Positions 20,133 through 28,635 of a stretch of DNA of 64,000 nucleotides are shown one piece after another. How positions within the stretch are numbered: position 1 is the stretch's first letter; every line of letters starts with the position of its first letter. The notes under the pieces were generated by a model, which ran no database searches, had not been told where the DNA came from, and was given only the letters and a program-made list of their open reading frames with translations. This DNA is from Prochlorococcus sp. AG-442-B03 (lineage in GTDB: Bacteria > Cyanobacteriota > Cyanobacteriia > PCC-6307 > Cyanobiaceae). The position numbers and the translations under genes are program-made. The stretch lies in NCBI GenBank assembly GCA_003212395.1, contig QCPU01000001.1:1-64000 (forward strand). The letters run 5' to 3'.

Positions 20133-21627
20133 AATTTTCTATACCTTTGGAAGCTAAAATTTGCCTTGAAACCATTAATGCAGACTGACTAACACCTGCA
20201 GTCCCCTCTCCTGGATAAATAGAATCTCCACATAACCATAAACCTTCAAAAGGTGTCCTACTTGATAATCCAAATAAACCAAAAATATCTGGATTTTGAC
20301 CAAGCCCGCCTACTATTCCATTAGGTCTTTTTGTCCATTTTTCAAAGCCCAATGGAGTTGCTAATTCTCTATGTAGCCATTTTTCAGGATCAATATCAAA
20401 TTGACTTTCCAATTCAAGGGATATTTTTTTCATGAAACCATTTTTTTTCTTTAAGTAAGTTTGTTTATCTAGATCAAACCAATCTTTAGTTTTGGTAAAG
20501 ATACTGGCAATTAAAGTAACCTCACCTTTTGGCGCTCTTCCATCACCATCATCACTAATTGATACAAATAACGAACAAAATTCTTTTGAAACAAATTGAT
20601 AATGATTGGAGAATGTTTTTTTAATATGTTCCTTTTTTAATGCTGAGTAAAAAACTACAGCTCCACTTGGATCAGGCAAATTATTAAGTCGATTTTTATA
20701 ATTTTTTTTTCTTTCTAAAGGATCTTTCAAATGATTGAGCAAAGATTGTGGAGGTGCGGTATAAATCACATCTTTTGCTTGATAAATAAATGATTTTTTT
20801 TTCGAATTAGCAGATAGTTGCCAACACATATTTACTTCGTCAAAAGTTATAGAATTAACTTCTTGTCCAAAAATTAAATTAACTCCAGTTTTAATTAATG
20901 AACTTTCTAATGATTCACTTAAAGACTGCATAGATTTTTTAAGATGCCACAGACCATGTGGCTGTTGACACATCTGAAGAACAGTGGATCCATATAATGC
21001 TGCAGTACTATAAACATCCTCTTGAGAATAAAGTTTTAGTTGAAGATTTAAGAATTTAATCAAGCGCTCATTCTTGGATAATCCACATATCCGCAATAGA
21101 TCAAAAATAGTAGATTTAAGTAAGATACCTGTGACAAGGTTTGAAGGTACTAGTGCTTTGAGAAGTTGAGAAAAATCCCAAAAATTACTTATTGGTAATA
21201 CAGGATTATTATTAGCAAATATCCAATTACTTTCATGTATTAGGGTACAAAGCTTCCAAAATCTTTGACTCCCAGGAAACTGCATTTCTCGTTCAGCAAT
21301 CCATTTACTTTTTTCATACCAAATAGGTATAGGATTACCACCATCATTTAAATCAACAATGCAAGCAGGGTCTAAAATTGTAGCTTCTGGGGATGGAATA
21401 TCTAAAAAATCAAATATTCTAGAATGTATTCCTCCCTTCTCTAAACCAGCAACCTGAGTTGCGCCAACATCGAAAGTATAATTCTTTCTTTTAAAAGTAC
21501 CGGCACATCCTCCGGCTTGAGTATGAGATTCGATTAAAGTCACTGATAAGCCTTGTTTTGATAAAATCGCTGCAGAAGTTAGTCCTGCTATACCGGCGCC
21601 TACAACAATAACTTCAGACTTTTTCAT
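20122..21627 (-). CDS. crtD: CrtD-like carotenoid desaturase
   Basis: A 501-residue FAD-dependent phytoene-desaturase-family protein. The FAD-binding motif GAGIAG is at residues 10-15, followed by GGCAGTFKRKNYTFDVGATQ, and WLCGDSIYPGEGTAGVSQSA near the C-terminus is the typical closing FAD motif. DVGATQVAGLEKGGIHSRIF agrees with cyanobacterial CrtD (carotenoid 3',4'-desaturase of myxoxanthophyll synthesis) rather than CrtH or CrtP. As Prochlorococcus is not known to make myxoxanthophyll, the real substrate is open. Its start codon lies only 4 bp from the divergent gene at 21632. Confidence 0.75.
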   Translation of the reverse strand: MKKSEVIVVGAGIAGLTSAAILSKQGLSVTLIESHTQAGGCAGTFKRKNYTFDVGATQVAGLEKGGIHSRIFDFLDIPSPEATILDPACIVDLNDGGNPIPIWYEKSKWIAEREMQFPGSQRFWKLCTLIHESNWIFANNNPVLPISNFWDFSQLLKALVPSNLVTGILLKSTIFDLLRICGLSKNERLIKFLNLQLKLYSQEDVYSTAALYGSTVLQMCQQPHGLWHLKKSMQSLSESLESSLIKTGVNLIFGQEVNSITFDEVNMCWQLSANSKKKSFIYQAKDVIYTAPPQSLLNHLKDPLERKKNYKNRLNNLPDPSGAVVFYSALKKEHIKKTFSNHYQFVSKEFCSLFVSISDDGDGRAPKGEVTLIASIFTKTKDWFDLDKQTYLKKKNGFMKKISLELESQFDIDPEKWLHRELATPLGFEKWTKRPNGIVGGLGQNPDIFGLFGLSSRTPFEGLWLCGDSIYPGEGTAGVSQSALMVSRQILASKGIENFSL

Positions 21628-21631
21628 TAAA

Positions 21632-22510
21632 ATGCAAAAATTATCTCCTATTGAAATTAACGAAATTTGTGAAGAATTAGGTGAAACCTATCCAAAAAGT
21701 ATTGAACAAGTACATGGTGGCGATATTCATAATGCATGGCGAATAGAATTCTCAAACAAAAAGTTATTCCTTAAAAGAAACATTAGAATCAAAAAATTTC
21801 TTGAATTTGAAAAATATTGTCTCCAAAATTTGAGAAAATATATTAATCAAGAAAACTTAGTTATTCCTGAAGTTATTGCATATAAAAATATAAAAAATAT
21901 AGAAGTTCTTTTAATTGAATGGATAGATATGCATAACTTTGACCAAAAAAAGCTTGGAAAAGGTTTAGGTGAATTGCACTTGAAATCAGCTGAATCTAAC
22001 CCCAAAATGTTTGGGTTTCCAGTTGAGGGTTTTATCGGAACAACAGATCAGAAAAAAGGCTTGGAAGATAATTGGATAGATTGTTTTTTAAACTTAAGGA
22101 TAATACCTCAATTATTAAGTCTTAAATCGAGAATTCTAGATAAAGAAATTATAAATAAAGTTAAAGAAAAAATTAAATCAGAATTGCTGAATCACAAACC
22201 AATAAACGCTCTAGTTCATGGTGATTTATGGTTAGGCAATGCAGGAGTGGACAAAAATGGAAAGGGGGTTATATTTGACCCTGCATCTTGGTGGGCAGAT
22301 AATGAAGTAGATATAGCTATGACAAAACTATTTGGAGGTTTTAGAAAAGAATTTTATGAAGAATACCATAGAATTTTTCCTATAAAAAACGGATTTGAAA
22401 AAAGAATTATTATTTATAATTTTTATCACATATTGAATCACGCCAATATGTTTGGAGGAGGGTACTTAAACCAAGTTGAAGATTACGTAAAAGCAATTCT
22501 TAATATGTAA
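21632..22510 (+). CDS. Fructosamine-3-kinase-like protein
   Basis: A 292-residue APH-fold kinase. GGDIHNAWRIEF near residues 29-40 corresponds to the glycine-rich start, HGDLWLGN (196-203) is the catalytic loop with Asp198 and Asn203, and FDPASWWADNEVDIAM (from 215) holds the metal-binding Asp. These match the fructosamine kinase family, which phosphorylates glycated proteins or ribulosamines for deglycation repair. The exact substrate is not evident. It is divergent from the crtD-like gene with 4 bp between starts and ends 7 bp from the convergent CAAD gene. Confidence 0.85.
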   Translation: MQKLSPIEINEICEELGETYPKSIEQVHGGDIHNAWRIEFSNKKLFLKRNIRIKKFLEFEKYCLQNLRKYINQENLVIPEVIAYKNIKNIEVLLIEWIDMHNFDQKKLGKGLGELHLKSAESNPKMFGFPVEGFIGTTDQKKGLEDNWIDCFLNLRIIPQLLSLKSRILDKEIINKVKEKIKSELLNHKPINALVHGDLWLGNAGVDKNGKGVIFDPASWWADNEVDIAMTKLFGGFRKEFYEEYHRIFPIKNGFEKRIIIYNFYHILNHANMFGGGYLNQVEDYVKAILNM

Positions 22511-22517
22511 TCTTTAA

Positions 22518-22883
22518 CTACCCTAAATATGTCTTCTTAAGATTTTGTACCTTATCTAGAACAGCTTCACGATTTTCACTGGTACGAAGATTTTGCCAGC
22601 TCCATTGACCGACAACAATGACCCCTAGCAGTTCTAGTAAACCAGGAAGAATTGGGAAAAAGTTTATCGTATCAATGACAACTTTAATTATTATCTGAGC
22701 TATTACGACAACAGCAATTATGCCTGCCGCCTTGCCGTACTTGCCCATTTGAGTCCAATCAACATTACCAAGGGTTTCGTTGACTTTTCCCATAACATCA
22801 GAGTACTTCTCTGAAAAACTTTTGGTTTCTGAGCTTGTATCGGAGCCGGAGTCTTGGTTTGACTCTGGAGTGTTATCACTCAT
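22518..22883 (-). CDS. CAAD/CURT1-like thylakoid protein
   Basis: A 121-residue protein with a Ser/Asp/Glu-rich N-terminus, an amphipathic stretch, and two adjacent hydrophobic segments (about 51-72 IIAVVVIAQIIIKVVIDTI and 75-93 ending ELLGVIVVGQW), then a charged helical tail (LRTSENREAVLDKVQNLKK). This layout matches the CAAD domain shared with CURT1, which bends thylakoid margins. The assignment comes from segment order and conserved tail, not from an alignment. It is convergent with the kinase gene. Confidence 0.72.
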   Translation of the reverse strand: MSDNTPESNQDSGSDTSSETKSFSEKYSDVMGKVNETLGNVDWTQMGKYGKAAGIIAVVVIAQIIIKVVIDTINFFPILPGLLELLGVIVVGQWSWQNLRTSENREAVLDKVQNLKKTYLG

Positions 22884-23176
22884 GAATTCAGTAAACTTAA
22901 TATATGAACCAGACAGTATCGGAAAAAACGTCTATTGACTACCTTTTTGTTGTGCAAAATTCCGAACCGAAACATTTTGTATTTTTTAGTGGCGTTGGTA
23001 TGTAAGCTTTCTGGAGATATTTAAACTTAAAATTGATTTATAAAAACTTCACATTATCGTCTAGTTCTAACAAAAAAATTAATAAATTAAAGAAATAAGA
23101 AAAATTTAAAAGTCTAAAATTTTTATTTTAATTATTATATTTTCATAGTTTAGCTCGCAAAAATTAAAGGATCTCA

Positions 23177-24322
23177 ATGTCCAAAGATATAAAATTTAAT
23201 TTCTTAAACTCTGATGAAGAAGAAAGATATCAAAAACATTTTACCCTCAAAGAGATAGGGTATAAGGGCCAACTAAATCTTAAAAACTGCTCAGTATTAT
23301 GCATTGGAGCAGGTGGGCTTGGCTCTTCCGTTTTGCTTTATCTAGCTGCAGCAGGAATTGGGAGAATTGGAATAGTTGACAACGATCAAGTTGAAAAATC
23401 TAATCTCCAGAGACAGATAATTCATGAAACAAATACTATTGGCAATCTTAAGATTGATTCTGCTAGGGAAAGAATTAAAAAATTCAATCCTAATTGTGAA
23501 ATATTAACCTTTTCAGAGAGAATTAATCCTAAAAATGCTCTTGAATTAATAAAGGAGTTTGATGTTATTTGTGATTGCTCGGATAACTTTGGCACAAGAT
23601 ATTTAATAAATGATTCATGCCTGATATTAAATAAACCACTAGTCTTTGGAAGTGTACAAGGCTTTGAAGGGCAAGTGAGTGTTTTCAATTTATATGAAAA
23701 TAGTCCTAATTTAAGAGACTTACTTCCAGAATCACCTTCGAAAAATGCTGCCCCTAGTTGTGCAGAATACGGGGTTGTGGGTGTTTCAACAGGTTTAATA
23801 GGAATTCTTCAGGTTAATGAAATTATCAAAATCATTTTGAAAAAAGGTGAAATTTTAGATGGGAAGATTTTAATTTTTGATCTATTGAATATGAATATGA
23901 AAAAATTACGTCTAAAAAGTGATCAGTTAAATAAACGAATAAAAAATCTGTCTCAGTTTGAGAGCTTTTATGATGTTGATGAATATTGTGAGACAAACGA
24001 TGAAATTAACAGTATTAATGCTAATGACTTTAATATTTTATACAAAGCAAAACCCAACAAAATTCTTTTAATTGATGTTAGAGAAAATGAAGAATTTTCT
24101 ACATCTGCAATAGAGGGATCTATCTCAATTCCCTTAAGTCATTTGGACCAAGAATCTGACTTAAAATTTATTCAAAAAGAAAGTTTAAATAAAGAGATTT
24201 TCACTATATGTAAATCGGGGAAACGTTCTGAAAAAGCTTCAAGAATCTTGTCTAAATTTAAAATTCGGTCAAGATCTATTGAAGGCGGCATTGAAAAGAT
24301 AAAAAAAATATTGTGCAACTAA
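23177..24322 (+). CDS. moeB: MoeB/ThiF-family adenylyltransferase with rhodanese domain
   Basis: Activates the C-terminus of a ubiquitin-like sulfur carrier (MoaD or ThiS type) by adenylation, and its rhodanese part could supply sulfur. The 381-residue product has GAGGLGS at residues 44-50, VDNDQVEKSNLQRQ, and NAAPSCAEYGVVGVSTG. The E. coli MoeB zinc CxxC pairs are missing. The C-terminal rhodanese domain (about 290-375) holds the active loop CKSGKRS with Cys345. The upstream 293-bp spacer contains no recognisable gene. Confidence 0.85.
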   Translation: MSKDIKFNFLNSDEEERYQKHFTLKEIGYKGQLNLKNCSVLCIGAGGLGSSVLLYLAAAGIGRIGIVDNDQVEKSNLQRQIIHETNTIGNLKIDSARERIKKFNPNCEILTFSERINPKNALELIKEFDVICDCSDNFGTRYLINDSCLILNKPLVFGSVQGFEGQVSVFNLYENSPNLRDLLPESPSKNAAPSCAEYGVVGVSTGLIGILQVNEIIKIILKKGEILDGKILIFDLLNMNMKKLRLKSDQLNKRIKNLSQFESFYDVDEYCETNDEINSINANDFNILYKAKPNKILLIDVRENEEFSTSAIEGSISIPLSHLDQESDLKFIQKESLNKEIFTICKSGKRSEKASRILSKFKIRSRSIEGGIEKIKKILCN

Positions 24323-24336
24323 ATTTTTTAGAGTAG

Positions 24337-25497
24337 TTAGTAATCTACACCTCTTTTCAAATCGACTCCAACATTTGCATAATGCTTATGACAAACCATT
24401 TCAGAGTAAACATCAGCTAGTTCAAAGTATGAAGGTTCATTTTTACACCTACCAGTAATGACAACTTCTGTATCTACTGGTTTTTTTAAGAGCGTTTGAT
24501 GTATTGATTCCACTGGTAGCAGCTCTAAATCAACAGTTGGATTCAATTCATCTAATATTATTGTTTTATACAAACCAGACAAAATAGCAGCTTGAGCAAT
24601 TTCCCATGCTCTTTCAGCCTCAACATAGTCAATTGGTTGTTGCTGACCTCTCCACACGATGGCATCTCTGCCTGAACGCAAATGATCTACTAAGTGTGGG
24701 TAACTCTCTCTCAAAGCCTCTATGGCAGCATCTTCGGTATAACCATTTCCACCTTTTAACCACTGTAATATTAAAACTCTATGGCTTTTATCTTGAGATA
24801 TTCCTTTTCCGATAGCTTGAAGAGCCTTACCAAGTGCACTTGTAGATTTACCCTTTCCTTCACCTGTATAAATCTCAATTCCACCACTAGAACTACTTTG
24901 TCTGGTTGATATTGATAAATCTCCTGTGAAACGTGGTCTCATTTCTGAATGAAGTTCAGATATTCTTACCAAAGAGGAAGGGGCTGCCCTTCCGGTAATA
25001 ATTATTTCTAATCCATCTGGACGATTTTGAAGAGTATCAACTACTTCCTTGATATCAAGCATTCCTAAATCAAGAACTGGATTCAACTCATCTAGTACAA
25101 CTACAGAATAAAGAGAACTAGCAATTGCTCCTTTAGCAATATTCCAACCTCTCTCAGCCTCGCCAACATCAAACTTTGTCACTTGGTCAGCAGTAAAGAA
25201 TTCAGATCTTCCTGTCCTAACATGGTCAATTAAATGTGGGAAGCCTCTTTGCAAAGCCTCTATAGCTGCATCCTCGTCATATGATCTCTCAGGACCTTTT
25301 AAAAATCTTAGAAGTAAGACTCTTGACTGTCTTTTTTCGCATATTCCTAATCCTATTGTCCTGAGAACTACTCCCAAAGCAGCCTGACTTTTCCCCTTGC
25401 CTTCTCCATCATAAATATGTAGTTGACCTTTTGATCTTTCTTGACTGTCACTTGCAGTGACAATTCCAATGCCTCTATTTCTAATCGTATTGGCCAA
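24337..25497 (-). CDS. Tandem-duplicated CobA/CobO/BtuR-type P-loop protein
   Basis: A 386-residue protein made of two homologous halves. Each half has a P-loop GEGKGKS (31-37 and 212-218), an EDAAIEAL segment, a DHxR(S/T)GR segment, a VLDELNP/ILDELNP Walker-B-like motif and an ITGR motif. Single-domain relatives are ATP:cob(I)alamin adenosyltransferases, which use B12 precursors. The two halves are roughly 180 residues each and both retain key motifs, so both may be active. A role in B12 metabolism is inferred from family only. It is convergent with moeB. Confidence 0.78.
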   Translation of the reverse strand: MANTIRNRGIGIVTASDSQERSKGQLHIYDGEGKGKSQAALGVVLRTIGLGICEKRQSRVLLLRFLKGPERSYDEDAAIEALQRGFPHLIDHVRTGRSEFFTADQVTKFDVGEAERGWNIAKGAIASSLYSVVVLDELNPVLDLGMLDIKEVVDTLQNRPDGLEIIITGRAAPSSLVRISELHSEMRPRFTGDLSISTRQSSSSGGIEIYTGEGKGKSTSALGKALQAIGKGISQDKSHRVLILQWLKGGNGYTEDAAIEALRESYPHLVDHLRSGRDAIVWRGQQQPIDYVEAERAWEIAQAAILSGLYKTIILDELNPTVDLELLPVESIHQTLLKKPVDTEVVITGRCKNEPSYFELADVYSEMVCHKHYANVGVDLKRGVDY

Positions 25498-25605
25498 TTG
25501 AACAAAATTGATAAATTTAATCTAATATATAAATAAGGATATTATTAAAGATTTAATAATAAATTCAACCTATTTATATGTAATTTGAATTTTAAAGTAA
25601 TTAAC

Positions 25606-26430
25606 ATGTTCAATCAACTAGAAATTCTTTCTGATGAACAAAGTGAAAAGCTTTATACAATAAAAAGATACATTAAAAATCTAGAAAGTGTTTGTATTGC
25701 ATATTCCGGAGGAGTTGATAGTACATTAGTAGCAGCATTAGCATTCGAGCAATTAGGTAGCAAAGCAGTTGCAGTAACAGGCATTTCTCCTGCATTAGCC
25801 AATACTCTTAGAGAAGAAGCAAGAAGTCAAGCAAAATGGATTGGAGTAAAGCATTTAGAAATTAAAACATCAGAATTAGACCAATCAAGTTATAGTAAAA
25901 ATCCTAAGGATAGATGCTTTGCATGCAAAAAAGAGCTCCACAAACATACAACCTACCTCTCTAAAAAACTTAATTACAAGATTGTTTTAGATGGAGTTAA
26001 TCTTGATGATCTTAAAGATTACAGACCAGGTATACAAGCCTCAAAACAAGCAGGAGTTATCTCTCCCCTTGCAAAATGTAAATTCTCAAAACAAGATATT
26101 AGGGACATATCAAGAGCATTAGGTTTTCCTTGGTGGGATAAGCCTGCTCAACCTTGCTTATCATCAAGATTTCCTTATGGACATGAAATAAGTAGTGAAA
26201 GGCTAAAAATGGTTGAAAAAGCAGAAGAATACCTTAAAGAAGGTGGCTTATCGGAGGTTAGAGTTCGATGCCAAGGTTCAACTGCAAGAATAGAAATTCC
26301 CCAAGATGAATTAAAGCATTTTTTTAACAAATATAATTTTAGTGAGTTAGTTCAATATTTTTCTAATTTAGGATTTAATTGCACAAGCTTAGATCTTGAA
26401 GGACTAGTAAGCGGAAAATTAAATAGGTAA
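25606..26430 (+). CDS. larE: LarE-like ATP-dependent sulfur transferase
   Basis: A PP-loop ATPase of 274 residues. SGGVDS at residues 34-39 is the ATP pyrophosphatase motif, and PCLSSRFPYG places Cys184 where the sacrificial cysteine of LarE lies. LarE supplies sulfur to the nickel-pincer cofactor of lactate racemase, but no LarA, LarB or LarC gene is nearby, so the partner here is unknown. Start ATG 25606 (MFNQLEIL) is preferred over a TTG at 25585. Its 3' end is 14 bp from the convergent speD. Confidence 0.75.
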   Translation: MFNQLEILSDEQSEKLYTIKRYIKNLESVCIAYSGGVDSTLVAALAFEQLGSKAVAVTGISPALANTLREEARSQAKWIGVKHLEIKTSELDQSSYSKNPKDRCFACKKELHKHTTYLSKKLNYKIVLDGVNLDDLKDYRPGIQASKQAGVISPLAKCKFSKQDIRDISRALGFPWWDKPAQPCLSSRFPYGHEISSERLKMVEKAEEYLKEGGLSEVRVRCQGSTARIEIPQDELKHFFNKYNFSELVQYFSNLGFNCTSLDLEGLVSGKLNR

Positions 26431-26444
26431 TATTTAATATTATA

Positions 26445-26879
26445 TTAAACAGCCGTTCTAACCTGTTTAGGTACTGCTGAAGGTGGATTTCGCTCAATTA
26501 CACGCAAAGAATGCTCTTTAGCCATCAAAGATTCAATTAAATATTGACTAGCAAGTTCAGGCATCATATTTTGACCACATGTAAAAATATCGACTGCAGA
26601 ATAATTAGATTCAGGCCAAGTATGTATTGAAATATGAGATTCTGCCAGTAATGCAATTGCCGTGACCCCCTGAGGCTCAAATTTATTACTTATCAAATTC
26701 AAAACTGTTGCATTTGCCAATTTAGCAGCTCTGTTTAAAATGCAACGCAAAAAGGATTCGTCATTTAATTTTTCGCAATTGCATCTATAAAGTTCCAACA
26801 AAAGGTGTTTACTTTGATGACTTAATTTTTGCTCATCACTAAACGAACTTAAAATTTGGCTTTTTTTGTAGATTTCCAT
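26445..26879 (-). CDS. speD: S-adenosylmethionine decarboxylase proenzyme
   Basis: Makes decarboxylated SAM for spermidine synthesis. The 144-residue protein has the self-cleavage motif LLAESHISIHTWPE; Ser81 would become the pyruvoyl group. FTCGQNMMP supplies the conserved Cys. The N-terminal ~20 residues before the domain (HLLLELYRCNCEKL) are an extension relative to the shortest bacterial forms, and the C-terminus extends slightly as well. It shares its 3' side with larE. Confidence 0.9.
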   Translation of the reverse strand: MEIYKKSQILSSFSDEQKLSHQSKHLLLELYRCNCEKLNDESFLRCILNRAAKLANATVLNLISNKFEPQGVTAIALLAESHISIHTWPESNYSAVDIFTCGQNMMPELASQYLIESLMAKEHSLRVIERNPPSAVPKQVRTAV

Positions 26880-26931
26880 TTAAGAAATTTATATGAATTC
26901 AAGATTAGCTAAAAATCAAGGCTTTTTAAAA

Positions 26932-28036
26932 TTATAAGTGAATCATTTGTGACGAGCCTACAAAAGACTGATTAAATTTATCCAAATGTGTCGCACTTAT
27001 AAAACATTGACTATCTTTACCAACAGAATTTAATAACAAATTTTGCCTAGTTAAATCTAATTCCGCCAAGACATCATCTAATATAAGTATTGGAGGTACA
27101 TTTAATGTTTTTGTTAATAAATCTAGTTCAGCCATCTTTAAAGCCAAGATAAAAGTCCTTTGCTGTCCTGATGAACCATATTTTCTAACTGAAACATTAT
27201 TGATTAGAAACTCAATATCATCACGATGAGGGCCAAAATTACATTTACCAGTCAATGCTTCTATTGAACGCTGATTTAAGAGTTGCTCTGCTATTTTTTT
27301 ACTAATAACTTCTTCTTCTTCTTCTTCTGGACTTATATTTTGTATCCCCGAAAGATAATTTATGTCTATTTGCTCTTTAGATTTACTTAAATGATTATGC
27401 CAATATTCAACATATGGTTTTATTTTTAATAAAGCCCTTCTTCTACGCCTAAAAATTCTTGTACTTATTATTGACATTTGGATATCATAACTTTCAACAA
27501 TATCTGAGGATTGGGTTTTTAAGAAACTTTCCGAACGCCAAAAATGACTTCTTTGCTTTAAAAGCCTGTTAAATCTACTTATCAGGTCAAAATATACTGG
27601 TTCAAGCTGAGATACAACTTTATCAATCCATGTTCTTCGATAACTTGGTTCACTTCTAACGATATCTATATCATTAGAACAGAAACATACACTTCGAATA
27701 TAATTCTTTATTTCACTCTGTTTTTTCAAGATTGATTCATTGACGTAAATTCTTTTGGGGCCTTTTCGGAATAAATTTAACTTTAAATCGTCTTTGAAAT
27801 TTATCTGTCCTATGACTACAGCCATATCACTACCATTTTCTATTAAATCTTTATCGCTTAATGCTCTATTAGATTTTAATTGACTTAAAAATTCAACCGA
27901 TTCAAGTAAATTTGACTTGCCAATACCGTTACAGCCAAGAACAATTGCTCTTTGCTCTTTTAAATCAATTTCAAAACTTTTATGATTCCGAAAATTTTTA
28001 ATTTTTAATTTATTTAAAAAAATTTTTTTTGTGCAT
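26932..28036 (-). CDS. recF: DNA replication and repair protein RecF, with a one-base frame problem at the start
   Basis: RecF is an SMC-like ATPase that helps load RecA at gaps. The frame reads KLKIKNFRNHKSFEI, the Walker A GCNGIGKSN, YGSSGQQRTFILAL and the Walker B PILILDDVLAELD. These are all in one frame to about position 28037. No ATG, GTG or TTG occurs in that frame upstream before a stop. The only suitable ATG (28034-28036) is one base out of frame, just before a run of 8 A and 7 T. The ATG at 27825 would delete Walker A, so it cannot be the real start. The gene may start at a rare codon, or carry an indel. Confidence 0.75.
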
Positions 28037-28100
28037 TCAATAATTAAATTAGCTAAGTTTAAAGTATTTAGATTTTCTTTAAAGAAATTGAAAAATTAAA

Positions 28101-28174
28101 GGGCATGTAGCTCAGTTGGATAGAGCATCAGATTCCGGTTCTGAGAGTCGGGGGTTCGATTCCCTCCATGCTCG
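28101..28174 (+). tRNA. tRNA-Arg (anticodon CCG)
   Basis: Acceptor stem GGGCATG pairs with CATGCTC, and the anticodon stem TCAGA/TCTGA closes the loop TTCCGGT with anticodon CCG. The T arm contains GGTTCGATTCC. The discriminator is G and no CCA is encoded. It lies between recF, which reads away on the minus strand, and a GNAT gene that ends 11 bp beyond it. Confidence 0.96.
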
Positions 28175-28185
28175 TAACATGATTT

Positions 28186-28632
28186 TTAAAGTTTATATCC
28201 CATTACTCTTATTCCATTTGGATCTAGTATGAATCCATTTTCCTCTAAACTTATAAAAGAAGATACTGGAGCCTGTACAGAAATACTGCATCCAGGCATT
28301 TCTCTATTTATTTTCTCAAGAGTAACTTGAAGCAATATTGAATAAAAAAGTTGCTGATTATTACATGGCAATGCGCTTAAATTCCACAAGTTTGCATTCA
28401 ATCCCCTGTCGGAAGTAACCCTTACAAAGCCATATAATTTATTTTTCAATTCGCTCTGTATAGTAAAAAAGAAATTACTTTTCTGAATAGCCTCAGAAAG
28501 AGGTTTTATTGGAAATGTCTCACAACCACAATTAGCTAAAAGTTTATTAACTTCTTTAGCTAATGGAATTTGCGAAGAGTTAACAAAATAACCTTCTGGA
28601 AGAACAAGTTTGTTTTTAGAAAAATATTGCAA
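28186..28632 (-). CDS. GNAT-like acetyltransferase, conserved hypothetical
   Basis: A 148-residue protein. The strand LYGFVRVTSDRGLNANLWNL, the helix LQVTLEKINREMPGCSISVQ and the ending SLEENGFILDPNGIRVMGYKL resemble the beta4-beta5 and C-terminal parts of a GNAT fold. The substrate is unknown. It is 3 bp downstream of ppc on the same strand and is likely cotranscribed with it. Confidence 0.6.
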   Translation of the reverse strand: MQYFSKNKLVLPEGYFVNSSQIPLAKEVNKLLANCGCETFPIKPLSEAIQKSNFFFTIQSELKNKLYGFVRVTSDRGLNANLWNLSALPCNNQQLFYSILLQVTLEKINREMPGCSISVQAPVSSFISLEENGFILDPNGIRVMGYKL

Positions 28633-28635
28633 TTA

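Noticed and set aside
22884-23176. Possible short gene or small RNA in the 293-bp spacer before moeB
   Set aside because: Only an 18-codon open frame (from 22883) and no clear terminator or conserved motif were seen.
26932-27825. recF starting at ATG 27825
   Set aside because: It would lack the Walker A motif and the conserved N-terminal strand that are in frame upstream.
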